Shown: positions 19,743-30,489 of the stretch, piece after piece | Layout: each line of letters opens with the position of its first letter | Numbering within the stretch: position 1 is the first letter of the stretch | Origin: Pomphorhynchus laevis | Lineage: Eukaryota > Acanthocephala > Palaeacanthocephala > Echinorhynchida > Pomphorhynchidae | DNA length: 64,000 bases | Direction: 5' to 3' | Assembly (NCBI GenBank): GCA_012934845.2 | Contig: WNNJ02003526.1 | Coordinates: 124,001 to 188,000, forward strand | Made by a program: the position numbers and the translations under genes | Notes under the pieces: model-generated | What the model was told of the DNA's origin: nothing | Databases searched by the model: none | Seen by the model: the letters and a program-made list of their open reading frames with translations, nothing else

Positions 19743-20029
19743 AATTTTTTTTACTGTGAATATGCAGTATTTAAAGCTCAAACTTACCGATCATGTCAAG
19801 ATATGTAATGAGTATTTTATTTGATTTTTTTAACCACAACGCTCTTATATTTGAGATTTAATTTAATTTCAAATTTTTTTCAAACAAAATTAAAATATGT
19901 TTTTTTAATACTCAACTTGGTTTCTACAAAATAAAATTGACATAGTTGATACGCATATTTATACTGCTTAAAATAAGCCAAAAGATTTGTTATTTGCTTG
20001 GGAGAACCAAACCGAGAAGACCCGGATTT

Positions 20030-20770
20030 TCTAATCTCTAGCATGACCGATAACAAATAATGTTAGATTTTGTCTTTTTAATTCTACAAATAAGTTAGCT
20101 TTGTAAAGCAATTTCATTTTGCCGGGAATCGGTTTTGTGGTGCGTTTTTGCCTCCCTTATCATCCCATCAACTACAGTAAGCTATATTTTCTGTTTACGG
20201 TGGCAGTAACCAAATATTGATATGAATTGTTAGTCATAAGACATTTTTTATTACTCTGTAAGCGAGCAGAAAATAGTTGAATTATCCTGTAAAATATACT
20301 TTTCCTTATCAGCAGTGATCACTTGTAAAAGCCGTTTTAAAAGCGTTAGCTATAATTTAAGTGCGTGTCTTCAAAACACCTACAAATTTCTTTTTAACTT
20401 AGGATGTATTCAAAGCTTTTATAAATAAAAATTTCTGTGCAAAAATCACCCAACGTATAATTTCATATCAGATTTGAGAAATAGTTTTGCGCTTTTCTTA
20501 TTTTCACTGCATTTGTATTATAAATAATGTATTTATTGTTAAACTGCGACAATAAAGGAATATATTGGGCATATAAGATTGTAAGTGACGGTATTTTGCT
20601 TTGAGAAAACAAGTCATTTATATAGAGTAATATATATTTTATATTTTGGTATACTTTATCTAAGACATAAAGTCCTTTATGTCGTTTATAAGATATATTA
20701 TGTATCTTATATTAGATACATCTTATTTATAATGCTAGATCGCACAAAGTGATTTCGCAGCAGAAACCAG
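20030..20770. other. Intergenic sequence, no recognisable feature
   Basis: No supported ORF. Short nested palindromes on AAGATATATT/TAAGATGTAT-type sequence lie at about 20,640-20,730. Confidence 0.4.
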
Positions 20771-20775
20771 CTACG

Positions 20776-20945
20776 GTATCATTACTTCATTGCTTTCAAA
20801 TCCATACACCTTAAATCGCTACATGCCAGATTTAAGCCTGACATATTGGTATTGTTTCGTCAGCTATTACCGTGCAATGGTACACCCGGACTCATCTGTA
20901 GGCTGTATATCGCTTTAGTTTCATTTTAAACACTATTTTCACTTT
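20776..20945 (+). repeat. Dispersed repeat D2, uninterrupted copy
   Basis: It matches 21,085-21,208 (shared TGCCAGATTT, TTGTTTCGTCAGCTATT, CCGTGCAATGGTACACCCG) and continues as GTATATCGCTTTAGTTTCAT, the counterpart of which is found only after 25,016. It is therefore an empty-site paralogue of the locus into which the LINE at 21,209-25,005 inserted. Confidence 0.75.
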
Positions 20946-21024
20946 CAGATTGGAACCTAGGTTCTTTTGATATGTAAGTTTATGCCTCATCGACTAGGGT
21001 AACCATCCATTATTATTTCTTCGT

Positions 21025-21066
21025 GGCAATGTAAGCGTGCGCCAGCAAGTATTTGCCACGTAAAAA
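21025..21066 (+). repeat. 3'-terminal scrap of the LINE A/B family
   Basis: GGCAATGTAAGCGTGCGCCA and the following AAGTATTTGCCACGTAAAAA match the 3' ends of copies A and B. Only the last 40 bp or so are present, on the plus strand, as for an extremely 5'-truncated insertion within a D2 region. Confidence 0.7.
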
Positions 21067-21084
21067 TAAATCTATTTTTAGGGT

Positions 21085-21208
21085 ATCATTCCTTCATTAA
21101 TTCCAACTCCATAAACCTTAACTCACTACATGCCAGATTTTATCATGGCATTTTGACATTGTTTCGTCAGCTATTGCCGTGCAATGGTACACCCGAACCA
21201 ATCAAAAT
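21085..21208 (+). repeat. Dispersed repeat D2, left half, split by LINE copy D
   Basis: It is homologous to 20,776-20,890. It breaks off at CCAATCAAAAT, which is repeated at 25,004-25,016 on the other side of the LINE as the target-site duplication. The D2 match resumes after that. Confidence 0.75.
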
Positions 21209-21335
21209 AAGTAAGTAAGTAAGGGTTTTATTAATAACTATATAACCGATAAAAACTTAAGAAACAAGAACATGCAAAAGACAATTTTAAATATAAGCCG
21301 TTCACAACGAGTATTTTGGAATCTTCAACTTATAT

Positions 21336-23760
21336 TCACGGCCTCAGGTCCAGAGGGATCTGCGCCCCTCGGCCGAACCAGCGCGCCGCCCTCTGACTGA
21401 ACCATTCGGGGTCTCTCACACACCTAAGAGTCCAGTCAAGGCGGACTATGGTTGGTAATCTCGAGATGAGGAGCTTGAGAAACCTTAGTCTTTGTTCTGG
21501 GGGACGTCCTCGTGAGAAGAAGACTAATCCCGAGATAGCCCAAGTACCCCAGAGGCGCACTTGGGTTATCCCATTCAATGACAGATGCTGGGCCCGTTTC
21601 AGAACCCACCTAGCGTTCTTCAGGATACGTTTAAGTCTATCCATGTCAGCTTTCGCCGACCAATTCACCGTAACGGTGAACCCCAGATATTTTACTCGAC
21701 TCGTGAAGATGGGGAGTGGTTGATGCTGCAAAATGGAGGAGAGTGCAGAGAGTGCTAGTCTCTTAAGTTTCTTTTTTGGTGGCAGGAACGCCATTAAAGA
21801 CTACCACCTGCGATTTAAAGGAGTTTAAAATAAGATTGGATGGGGCAACTGATCTTTTAATCTTAAAAAGAAACGGCTGATGTCAGAGATTACATCTTTG
21901 CACCTGCGTCCAGAGAACAAGGCTGTGGTATCATCAGCATATACCACTAGATGTTGATATACCATTAGATGTTGATCTCGTGTACCTCAAGGGGATCCTT
22001 GAGGTACACCTGTAATATGGTAGAACTGACGCGCATCAGGGTCGTCTTCATAGTAGAACCGCTTGGTGTACAACAATATCTCCACACTGTTAACAATTCT
22101 CGCAGGCAACCCGAGGGACCTGAAAGAGGAGATAACGAAGGGAATGGAGATCCGGTGAAATGCAGCTGAAAAATCAAGAAAAACAGTCACAGCAAGCTTA
22201 TGACTATTATCCTGGCAAAAATGATGCACCTCACCAATTGCTGAATGGACCGAGCGCCCTTTGACAAACCCATGGAAACTTGGTGGGATCAAATTACGCC
22301 TACATAAATGAACGCGAATTCTACGAGCAAGCGCTTTCTCGTAGATGGATATGAGGGCATTTTGAATCGAGATGGGCCGCAGATCTTTTGGACAAGTGAT
22401 TAATCTCATTTTAGGTAAAAAACTTGACGGCTGATGTTGATGTCCACTATGTCGGACGGAGAGGCTAATAGCATTGTGATGGCGACCTCCTTTCTCTGAC
22501 TGTATGTCAAAAGCTGACAGACACGAGTGATGAGTGGCGCGTGGGATTTGGATATGCCCGGGAGTGATCCCTAGGAGTTAAGGATATCTGTAACAGATAA
22601 GTCCCTACTCCTGAAGTCACACCAAGGCGGGATTGGTTGGATAGATTGAGTGGCTCCATAATTATGTAAGGAAAGTGACTCCTCTAAAACTTTGTCAAGG
22701 CCTATGCTACCAATCCAAACCAAGGCTCTATATTTTCAGCAGACAAACTTCTCCTTCTTGAATATCTTCCAGAAGGAAGCCTGAGAAGGGTTTAGGTGAG
22801 CAATGCTTGCCTTATCCCTGCTCAGCTGGAGCCTATATCTAGAGCTCCAATATTCATTCGAGAGGATCTGTCTGGCAGAAACAGAGATATTGGGAAGGTG
22901 TAACATTTTAGCTAGGACCTTGAGCTTTGCTGGAGTAGGATTGTATATTTGACCTTTATAGGTAGTCGAAAGGATCGCGGTAGCTTGCGATGAGAGGTAG
23001 GAATTAAATTCGGTCAAACTCACAATTCCAATTGGGGAAGAGTTGGATAGCTGCCTGAAAGAAGGCCACTCTAATAGGGTCAAAGTGATACCTTCTAAGC
23101 AACGTATCGTCCTCTAGTCGCCAGCGAATTAGGTCATGAGAGGTGGTCTGTTGTTGACGCGACCGCTCGGTGCAAATGGGTTTCAACAATCACATCTTAT
23201 GTAGCAGTAATATGTCGAGGAGAGAATTTGTTGTAGAGCAATGAAAGGTGGGGAAGGTGGTTTATGAATAAGATAGTCGATCCTTGCTCTGCGGAGTGCT
23301 GCATTAATCCAACGACCAGTTCTGTCGTTGAAGTCACCAAGTAACATGTCATAACCGCTCCCTAGTATTCGATCCAGGTGGTCACGATTCTTGTGAATTT
23401 CTCCTGGCCGAATATAGACATTGGCTATGCTTATACGCTTACCGTTCTTACAAAGTGATATAGCTAAACAAGATAGGGCTGGACAAGAGTAGTTTAATAG
23501 GAGGGATGATCTTAAGGAGCTTTTCACTAGGGTTAAAAGACCTTGAGATGAAGAGGAGTGAGGGGGGTTATGTAAGGAGTAAAGTGGGTGTAGATGTGCT
23601 TAGGGATAAATCGAGTAATATCCTGGTGGAGACGGATAGACCGCGACTCCTGAAGGACTATAACATCTACATCTCTACCAGATAGAAGGCTAAGGGCGGA
23701 AGCACCTCCCGAATTCCACTGAAGGATATTCAGTGAAAAAGGCCCTTGATTACTTCCCAT
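21336..23760 (-). pseudogene. LINE copy D ORF2: endonuclease and reverse transcriptase, frameshifted
   Basis: ATG 23,760 opens an endonuclease start LNILQWNSGG with VIVLQESR, and continues after a frame change with LLGDFNDR (23,527-23,183). A linker follows in two frames (23,189-22,736). The RT lies at 22,409-21,987 with LRPISIQN, FVKGRSVHSA, the catalytic Asp in FLDFSAAF and TGVPQGSP; a YADD-containing stretch follows at about 21,930-21,960 in another frame. The C-terminal thumb region is at 21,794-21,336. At least four frame changes or stops are needed, so it is inactive. Confidence 0.82.
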
Positions 23761-23794
23761 TGCGTAAGTGTTACCGAAGTGGGACGCCCTCCAC

Positions 23795-24959
23795 CTAGTC
23801 GCAACTAGAGGCGGAAAGGTCGCCTTTACCGCTTCCCGTCACGACAAATGGAGTCGCTTGCCCACGGGCGATATCTTCATTTCCCTCGTTAGCCATAGCC
23901 CAGATCGAATCCTTCCGAGCAAGCTTCAGAGCGGCTATGCTCAGCGCTGACCCGTTTCGTTTCTTAGATTTTGGTTGCTTCTTTATATTGTTGGTCTTCC
24001 CATAAGGAGGAGAACGGAAAGATTCCGCTAATTGACCCACCAATTTTTGGACCAATTTTTCAAATTGAATCATTGACGCCTGATGCTGCATTTCAATAAG
24101 TTTCAGGATTTCCGTATACAGCATCCTGTCGTGTTTCTTGTTAGACGATACAGCTTCCACGAAACTAGTCGGTTTTGCTGTCACACACCTGTGTCTCTTT
24201 TGGTAGGCTTTAAAGATTTTACATTTTTTGACCATGCGGGGTGCTCACCACCGCAGTTTGCGCAAAATGGCTTACTTTCGCACTTCTCAGGATGTATAGC
24301 AGTTGTACCACACACGCCGCACTTATGTGGTAAAGAACATCCAGTGGACCAATGCCCCCACTGATGACAATTGTTGCAGTGAGGGTACGTTAGTGAGTCG
24401 GTTTCGATTATTGAAAATCTTAAATTATACCCCATAAAAGGATTGCATGTCGAAATCGATAGTTTTAGAGCTTCATCAACCGGGGCATTGCAGAACGCCA
24501 CGGGAATTGGGAAGCCTTTAATCCCTTTTATAAAGCGCACGTTAGAGATTTTGTAATCAGTTTCTAGGGCTGATATATCTTCTTCTGAAATGAATGTGGG
24601 CATATTATTTATCTTTATTGTTGCCAGGATTGGTTTGGAAGCAATTATACCTTGTTCCGAATGCTCTTTTTTAAAGTAGTCGACGTACGACATTGCCAGA
24701 TTAGGAGTGCAGAATGAGATTTTAATCTCAGATTCATAATATTTAATCGCATTGAACAATATCCTTTTTTAAATCGATCGGCAAAGCCTCTTATAAAAAC
24801 ATTGAACATGTTCTGCCTTTCCAGAGGCACCAAAAGTCTGATAATCACCAGGTTGGATAATTTTGGTACCGGGGAAAGTTCAACCTCTGGAATAAATTCA
24901 AGAGAAGCTAAATCTCCACTTACCTCGTTTATTGCATTGGCAGGAAAATTAGTTTTCAT
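23795..24959 (-). pseudogene. LINE copy D ORF1 with zinc knuckles, frameshifted
   Basis: Three consecutive frames give the protein: N-terminus 24,959-24,645, middle and knuckles 24,759-24,181, C-terminus 24,235-23,795. The middle contains an RNA-binding-like segment and then knuckles CX2CX4HX4C (CNNCHQWGHWSTGC), CX2CX5HX3C (CGVCGTTAIHPEKC) and a third incomplete one (CANCGGEH without the final Cys). The tail is rich in Lys and Gln. Function in RNA packaging is inferred from the family. Confidence 0.78.
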
Positions 24960-25016
24960 TGAGTTCTATGAACGCTCCGACATGCACCGTTTTATATGAT
25001 TTCACCCAATCAAAAT

Positions 25017-25130
25017 GTTGTGTATCGCTGTAGTTTCATTTCAAACACAAGTTACATCTTCAGAAAACTACCGCTGTAGTTTCCTTTTTCCAACCTTCTT
25101 TACGAAGGATTTAATGTCCATAAAAACCTG
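25017..25130 (+). repeat. Dispersed repeat D2, right half after LINE copy D
   Basis: GTGTATCGCTGTAGTTTCAT and the following AAACACAAGTTACATCTTCAG continue the D2 copy that was broken at 21,208, as shown by comparison with 20,900-20,945. Confidence 0.65.
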
Positions 25131-25144
25131 AAAGAATAAAGTCA

Positions 25145-25575
25145 AAACATGCTAACATATAAGTTTCTCCTGATGATTGCGAATTCTTAATCTGATACAT
25201 CGTCTGTTATTTATTAGTCAATTCATAAAAATTTACTTTTATTTTAAATTTCAATTTTAGATTTAACTTTATATAAATTATACAGCATCTTATAACAATT
25301 ATTTATTATTTATAATTGATTAATTATTTATAATATAATTATTTTATTTATATGTTAATTAATAAATAATTGACTTATTTATATTGAATTATTTATAAAT
25401 AATTCAAAATACGTAGGCTCAGTTACTTGAGTCTTATAAAATCTTATAAAAATTATTTATTATTTATAATTATTTAATTATTTATTGTTTAGTAATTTTA
25501 TTTTTATTTATCATGATGTTTAATTTATAAATAATATAAAATACGTAGACTCAATTAGTGGATCTGATTCATTAA
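25145..25575 (+). repeat. D1 repeat, long copy
   Basis: The D1 core (CTCCTGATGATTGCG, TTAGTCAATTCATAAAAATT) is followed by A/T-rich sequence and, at both about 25,405 and 25,545, the distal D1 block (ACGTAGACTCAATTAG and a near copy), which suggests an internal duplication. Confidence 0.7.
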
Positions 25576-26270
25576 TTAAGGATTTTTTTAATGTAATGAT
25601 TTCTTCAATGTAATGAAGGATTTTTTAATGCCTTCAATGTAATGAATTTCTGAAACCTCATTTTATGAAATGCATTCAAAGCATTCTTTCTTTTATATTC
25701 TACTCTGATGTAATCAGGAGATGATTGAATCGGTGCTGGTGATCTTTGATGGATTCTTTTGTTATATTTTAGCCAATTATGTTACATCACAAATAGTCAG
25801 TCTGATCTGTAAGAATTAGAGCTACCGATTGAAAGAACGCAGGTTGAAATCAAAAAAATGTTCAAACGAAAAAAAACGGCAGTACACGCCTTCTGGTCAT
25901 AAAATTTTATATATTTCTCATATTTCTTTAATACCGGGTTTTTACGTTTTCGATATGTTTAGCTTTAGTTAATCGAAATGTGTAAGTTTATTTATTGCGA
26001 AATAAACTCATTTAATTTTAATTGCTCCTTCATTTTTATCAATCCGTGTAGTGCCTTTTAGACATTATTCAAAAACGACGATGTTTTATAAGGTACAATA
26101 AATTTTTAAAACTTTTTATTTTGTTGCGTTTCGATAAAACGAACTTAAATCCTGATTTTATTCATACTATATTTTATTCATACTTCAAATATATTTTGAA
26201 TTAATACTTTTTGAAATTCATTAAAAATTGATAAAATTATTATACTCTCAAATATCAAAATAATGACTTT
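25576..26270. other. AT-rich region without recognisable genes
   Basis: A small repeat of AATGTAATGA occurs near 25,590-25,640. No coding signal is supported. Confidence 0.4.
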
Positions 26271-26718
26271 ACAGTAAACTAGTTACCTATTTGTATGTTA
26301 ACAAACTTTAAGCCGTTGTTGCTAAATTCTTCCGTTTTTAAATATTAATTTGCCATCCGATAAAAAGAGATATCTGACCATTAAATATCAGTTATTTTTA
26401 CACCGATGACCTGATATCGTCTTGCCTTTTAATCTAGCGATTGTACTCGTCCATTATAATAATGACTTTAAAATCGCTAAATTATAAAATACAGTAAACT
26501 AGTTACCTATTTGTATGTTAAAAAACTTTAAGCTATTGTTGCTAAATTCTTCCGTTTTTAAATATTAATTTGCCATCCGATAAAAAAAGATATCTGACCA
26601 TAAAATATCAGTTGTTTTTACACCAATGACCTGATATCGTCTTGTCTTTTAATTTAGCGATTGTACTCGTCCATTATAATAATGATTTTAAAATCGCTAA
26701 ATTATAAAATACAGTAAA
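26271..26718 (+). repeat. 220-bp tandem repeat, two copies plus start of a third
   Basis: Copies begin at 26,271, 26,491 and 26,711 with ACAGTAAACT. Each contains TTAAGCNNTTGTTGCTAAAT, TTTGCCATCCGATAAAAA and GATATCGTCTTG. The third is cut at 26,718 by a D1 insertion, and a diverged copy resumes at 28,060-28,280. Confidence 0.85.
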
Positions 26719-27030
26719 CAAATCAAATCAGCTAATTGAGTCTACTATTTAATATAATTATAAAATAAACAAAACATAATAATGCTAAATCAAAATTTAA
26801 TAATTAAATAATAAAATAAATAATTGTTATAAGATTTTTTATAATTTATATCAAGTTAAAATAAAAAATTAAAATTTAAAATAAAAGTCATTATTATGAA
26901 TTGACTAATAAGTAACAGACATTGTATCAGAATAAGGATTAGTGGAACTGCTATGCTATCAGGTTTCGGCCCATAACTCCTCTATCCAACATATCAGCGG
27001 AGCCAAATACGTGTTAAGGACGTATTTCCT
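26719..27030 (-). repeat. D1 repeat, complete copy adjoining a PLE 3' end
   Basis: It runs from the distal block (AATCAAATCAGCTAATTGAG) to the core (GGAACTGCTATGCTATCAGG, CAAATACGTGTTAAGG). On the minus strand it lies directly downstream of the PLE fragment 27,124-27,960; the sequence linking the two is homologous to that at 60,620-60,790. Confidence 0.75.
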
Positions 27031-27123
27031 CTGAATAAATTTGATTATTTAATATACCTTATTTTAATACAAAGTATATTATTTATTATCCATCCATAAA
27101 AATTTTCCGCTAATGATTTTAAA

Positions 27124-27960
27124 TTAATTTTTAATATTATTGTGTTGATTTATAAATTATACTATTTTCTGTTTGATTGTATTTTGATAGTAACCTAGTT
27201 TAAAATATGCTTCTATTAAATTATTTAAATGATTTTGAAGAAAACCAATATCATTACAAATTTTTGCAATTCTTAAAATTTCATTATTTAATGTATTATA
27301 TTTTATATTATATGGTATGCATGAATGCTCATGCAAAAATATGTTTCTTGTAAATTTAAATATGTCATCTTTACGATATAAATTAATAGTAGTTTTAATT
27401 AATGTTAATTTAATGTTCATATCTAGATATACACCTTCTTTATCATTAATATTGGTTTTGTTAAGAATAAGGCTTTCTGGATAAATGTGCTCACTAATTG
27501 AATAAAAATTATTAGAATTAAATACACATATCATCAATGTATTGAAACATATATTTCATATATTTATATTGTTTAGATTTAGTTTTTACACAGTTATGAA
27601 CAAATTCATATTCTATAAAGCTTAAAAAATATGCTTCTATTAAATTATTTAAATGATTTTGAAGAAAACCAATATCATTACAAATTTTTGCAATTCTTAA
27701 AATTTCATTATTTAATGTATTATATTTTATATTATATAGTATGGATAAACGCTTATGCAAAAATATGTTTCTTGTAAATTTAAAATGTCATATTTTCGAT
27801 TTAAATTAAAGTAGTTTTAATTGATGTTAATTTAATGTTCATATCTAGATATACACCTTCTTTATCATTAATATTGGTTTTATTAAGAATAATTCTACCT
27901 GGATAAATTTGTTCACTTATTGAATAAAAATTGCTAGAATTAAATACACATATCATCAAT
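27124..27960 (-). pseudogene. Penelope-like reverse transcriptase: two fused C-terminal fragments
   Basis: Read on the minus strand, a diverged RT C-terminal stretch (about 27,960-27,624, ending HLNNLIEAYF) is joined at about 27,623 to the part of another copy that begins just upstream of the catalytic box (YEFVHNCVKTKSKQ, then QYIDD). The second copy then runs on through the FNSNNFYSISEHIYPESLIL and VYLDMNIKLT blocks to its end at 27,157. The order is that of a head-to-tail tandem of truncated copies, a habit of PLEs. Frames are interrupted at the YIDD region, so it is not functional. Confidence 0.8.
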
Positions 27961-28059
27961 GTATCAAAACGTATATTTCATATCTTTATATAATTTAGAT
28001 TATATAATTTAGATAATTATATAATATATTTAGATTATATAATTTAGATTATTTAAACA
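27961..28059. repeat. Low-complexity ATTTAGATTATATA repeats
   Basis: Short imperfect repeats of this unit separate the PLE fragment from the next 220-bp repeat copy. Confidence 0.6.
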
Positions 28060-28280
28060 TATATTTGTATGTTAACAAACTTTAAGCCATTGTTGCTAAC
28101 TTCTTCCGTTTTTAAATATTAATTTGCCATCCGATAAAAAGAGATATCTGTTTATAAAATATCACTTATTTTTACACCGATGCCCTAATATCGTCTTGCA
28201 TTATTATCTAGCGATTGTACTCATCCATTATAATAATGACTTTAAAATCGCATAAATTATAAAATACAGTTAACTAATCA
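28060..28280 (+). repeat. 220-bp repeat, diverged third copy
   Basis: It matches the units at 26,271 and 26,491 through CATCCGATAAAAAGAGATAT and GCGATTGTACTCATCCATTA. It was separated from them by the D1 and PLE insertions. Confidence 0.8.
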
Positions 28281-28721
28281 CCTATTTACATATTAATGCT
28301 TAGATACTTTGAAAAATATATTTTCTTTTTTTAATATATCGCTCTATCTTCCAAATTTTGTCTTTATTCATTTCATTAAATTCTGCATTTAATCGTTATC
28401 AAAAGAAATAAATAGTTATTATATAAACTTTTGTAGTATATGAAACTCGGTTAAATTGATGCAAATACTTGGAATTGAAATGATAATTATTGAACAATTG
28501 TGATCTTAAGATCATTTAAAAAAGCACATATCAAATTAAAACGAGAGATGCTACAATTTCAAAGAGGTCAAGATACAACAAATATTGAGAGAAAACGTAC
28601 CTGTTAACTAATAGAAACTAAATAATTAAACGACACAGAATTAATTAAAGGCTTGCCACTCAGCATGAGAATATACAATATCACCTGAAAATATCAGACG
28701 TTTATTTTAGAGCATATTTGA

Positions 28722-29726
28722 ATGTTTTCAAGCAAGACGACATACGAGAGCACTGAAAAGACAATATTATCAGAGTATGAAAAGATTGGTTTTATAGGCA
28801 AAGGTAGATCAGCGCACGTTTATCATGTAAGACGAGTGATCGACGAGAATGAATACGCGATGAAGATATATCTATATTGTAAACCACTATTTGACTTGTA
28901 TTCGAACGCAAATACATGCCAAAATGCCGATAACAAAACAAATAACGAGGATATATGCGTGCGTTACTCATCGCGTCACTATTTTGATAGTCCGAACGTA
29001 ATAAGCCATGCGGTCAGTGAAGTGTCAATACTGCGTAAGCTTTCGAATCCTTACATTGAAAAGTTCATAGATGTCTTTAAGAAAAATGGACTCCCTTTCG
29101 GAGTGACATTAGAATTAGTTAAGGGAAGCAGTCTATCTGTGATTAAAATTGAAGGTGTACCTGTAAGTTGTATTGTATTCTCAATAAGTCAGTTAGTCTG
29201 TGCCTTGAGCTATTTGCATAGAAAGAACATAATACATAGAGACATAAAATCAGACAATATAATGATAGATACAAATGGACATCTCAAGTTAATAGACTTC
29301 GGTTTCGCAAAAGTGCTCTCATGTTGCGCACGAACATTCACAAAATGTGGAAGTATTAAATTTATGGCTCCAGAAATATTTTCAGATAAAGGTTACGGAA
29401 AACCTGTGGATATGTGGGCAGTTGGAATTTTAGTTTATGAACTGATAATGGATTCAATTGTCAAATCAGATATAATTAACATACACTGCCCTTTCAAATG
29501 TTTACAGGTACGATACATTTGCAAACGGCCAATAAAAATAGTGTGTCCAGATTATTTTGGAAAGTCAACAAACGATCTCATTCATAAGCTGCTGTGCGTC
29601 GATGAAACAAAACGAATTACATGTGATGAAATTCAAAAACATGACTGGTTTGTAAATATTGACTGGGATAAGATGAACAGGAAGGAGTGCATTTCACCTT
29701 GGACACAGTATTTAATGTATGACTAA
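28722..29726 (+). CDS. AGC-group Ser/Thr protein kinase, intronless, PKA-like, no C-terminal tail
   Basis: A 334-residue protein with a full set of kinase motifs: glycine loop GKGRSAHV at 26-33, ATP-binding Lys48 (AMK), Glu100, catalytic loop HRDIKSDN at 172-179, DFG at 192-194, activation-loop Thr207 in RTFTKCG (the counterpart of PKA Thr197), APE at 216-218, DMW at 230-232 and Arg298. DFGFAK and the final HDWF-NIDW block point to the AGC group near PKA. Odd points are a 40-residue Asn/Cys-rich insert between Lys48 and the C helix, a rewritten segment after the F helix, and the lack of the AGC tail with its FxxF motif. No intron is seen although other genes here have short ones. It should be catalytically competent; its substrate is unknown. 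The first ATG of the frame is used. Confidence 0.85.
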   Translation: MFSSKTTYESTEKTILSEYEKIGFIGKGRSAHVYHVRRVIDENEYAMKIYLYCKPLFDLYSNANTCQNADNKTNNEDICVRYSSRHYFDSPNVISHAVSEVSILRKLSNPYIEKFIDVFKKNGLPFGVTLELVKGSSLSVIKIEGVPVSCIVFSISQLVCALSYLHRKNIIHRDIKSDNIMIDTNGHLKLIDFGFAKVLSCCARTFTKCGSIKFMAPEIFSDKGYGKPVDMWAVGILVYELIMDSIVKSDIINIHCPFKCLQVRYICKRPIKIVCPDYFGKSTNDLIHKLLCVDETKRITCDEIQKHDWFVNIDWDKMNRKECISPWTQYLMYD

Positions 29727-30480
29727 TTTGCAATGTATAAGAAATAAAGTTGCCACAATTTCAAAAAGAAAGAAATTTAAATTTGTTAGAAATTCAAACA
29801 AATTATAAAAATGTAATTATGTTTCCTTCTGGATGATTATAAAAACTGGAATATCTTCTATAAGTTTTTAAAGAATTAAATTGAATAACAATGTCAATTG
29901 ACTTTCAACGGAGCAGAAACTGCTCATGTGGAAGCAACACAAAAAAGTAAAATCCCTAATTCATAAATCAAAAGATAAATGTCAAGTTTAGGATTGTGCT
30001 AAATTCCAAAATTCTTTATTTGACAAATACGATCATCGTGTTGATAGGACAATTAAAAGTGTTTTTAATGAAAACACTTGTGGATGTACTTATTTAAAGA
30101 TATGTGAAAATTAAACAGTTTTCTCAGTAGATAGTTTTAAAAGTAAATATTATAAGCAAGAGGACAAAAAATTGCTACCGTAATGACAAAAATCGAGAAA
30201 TTTTGTTTTTTTTTGCTTCACGCTAAAGAAGGTTATTACCCGTAATATTTATTTTTTGAAAATTTCCATTGTTTCTTTTAATTGTAATTATTTGTAGAAT
30301 GGATCCAAAAAAACGACAATTTATTCTATAATTAGGTACAGTTCAATATTTCAATAGCTGCTGATATCATCAGGAATTTAACTTTATATATAATTTAATT
30401 TATAATTAAATTAATTTAATTTAACATAATTAATTAATTAATTAATTTAATAGTGAGATAGTATAATATATATTATAAAT
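29727..30480. other. Intergenic AT-rich region downstream of the kinase
   Basis: An AATAAA signal at about 29,741 lies 15 bp after the kinase stop codon and may be its polyadenylation signal. Otherwise nothing is recognised. Confidence 0.4.
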
Positions 30481-30489
30481 ATATAGTGA

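Larger units (their letters stand above)
16964..20024. mobile_element. Merlin/IS1595-like DNA transposon arranged as a 3-kb palindrome
   Basis: The left arm 16,964-18,206 (1,243 bp) is the near-perfect reverse complement of the right arm 18,787-20,024 (1,238 bp). The outer ends share GCTTCTCGGTTTAGTTCTCC-type sequence on the left and its complement on the right. Each arm carries one transposase remnant reading outward from the centre. The 580-bp centre holds a third copy of the 370-bp subterminal block and the first transposase exon. Family membership comes from the transposase (IS1595/ISXO2-like domain, known in eukaryotes as Merlin). Neither copy can encode a working protein. Target duplications were not identified. 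Confidence 0.8.
21209..25005 (-). mobile_element. LINE copy D, zinc-knuckle (Jockey/I/R1-like) group, with target-site duplication
   Basis: This complete-length (about 3.8 kb) non-LTR element lies on the minus strand, bounded by an 11-bp duplication CCAATCAAAAT. Its 3' tail reads as TTAC repeats (AAGTAAGTAAGTAAG on the plus strand). ORF1 (24,959-23,795) has retroviral-type zinc knuckles; ORF2 (23,760-21,336) has endonuclease and RT. Both are broken by frameshifts. Codon composition and G+C are higher than the surroundings. The clade was judged from the zinc knuckles and the RT motifs and is not resolved further. Confidence 0.82.
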
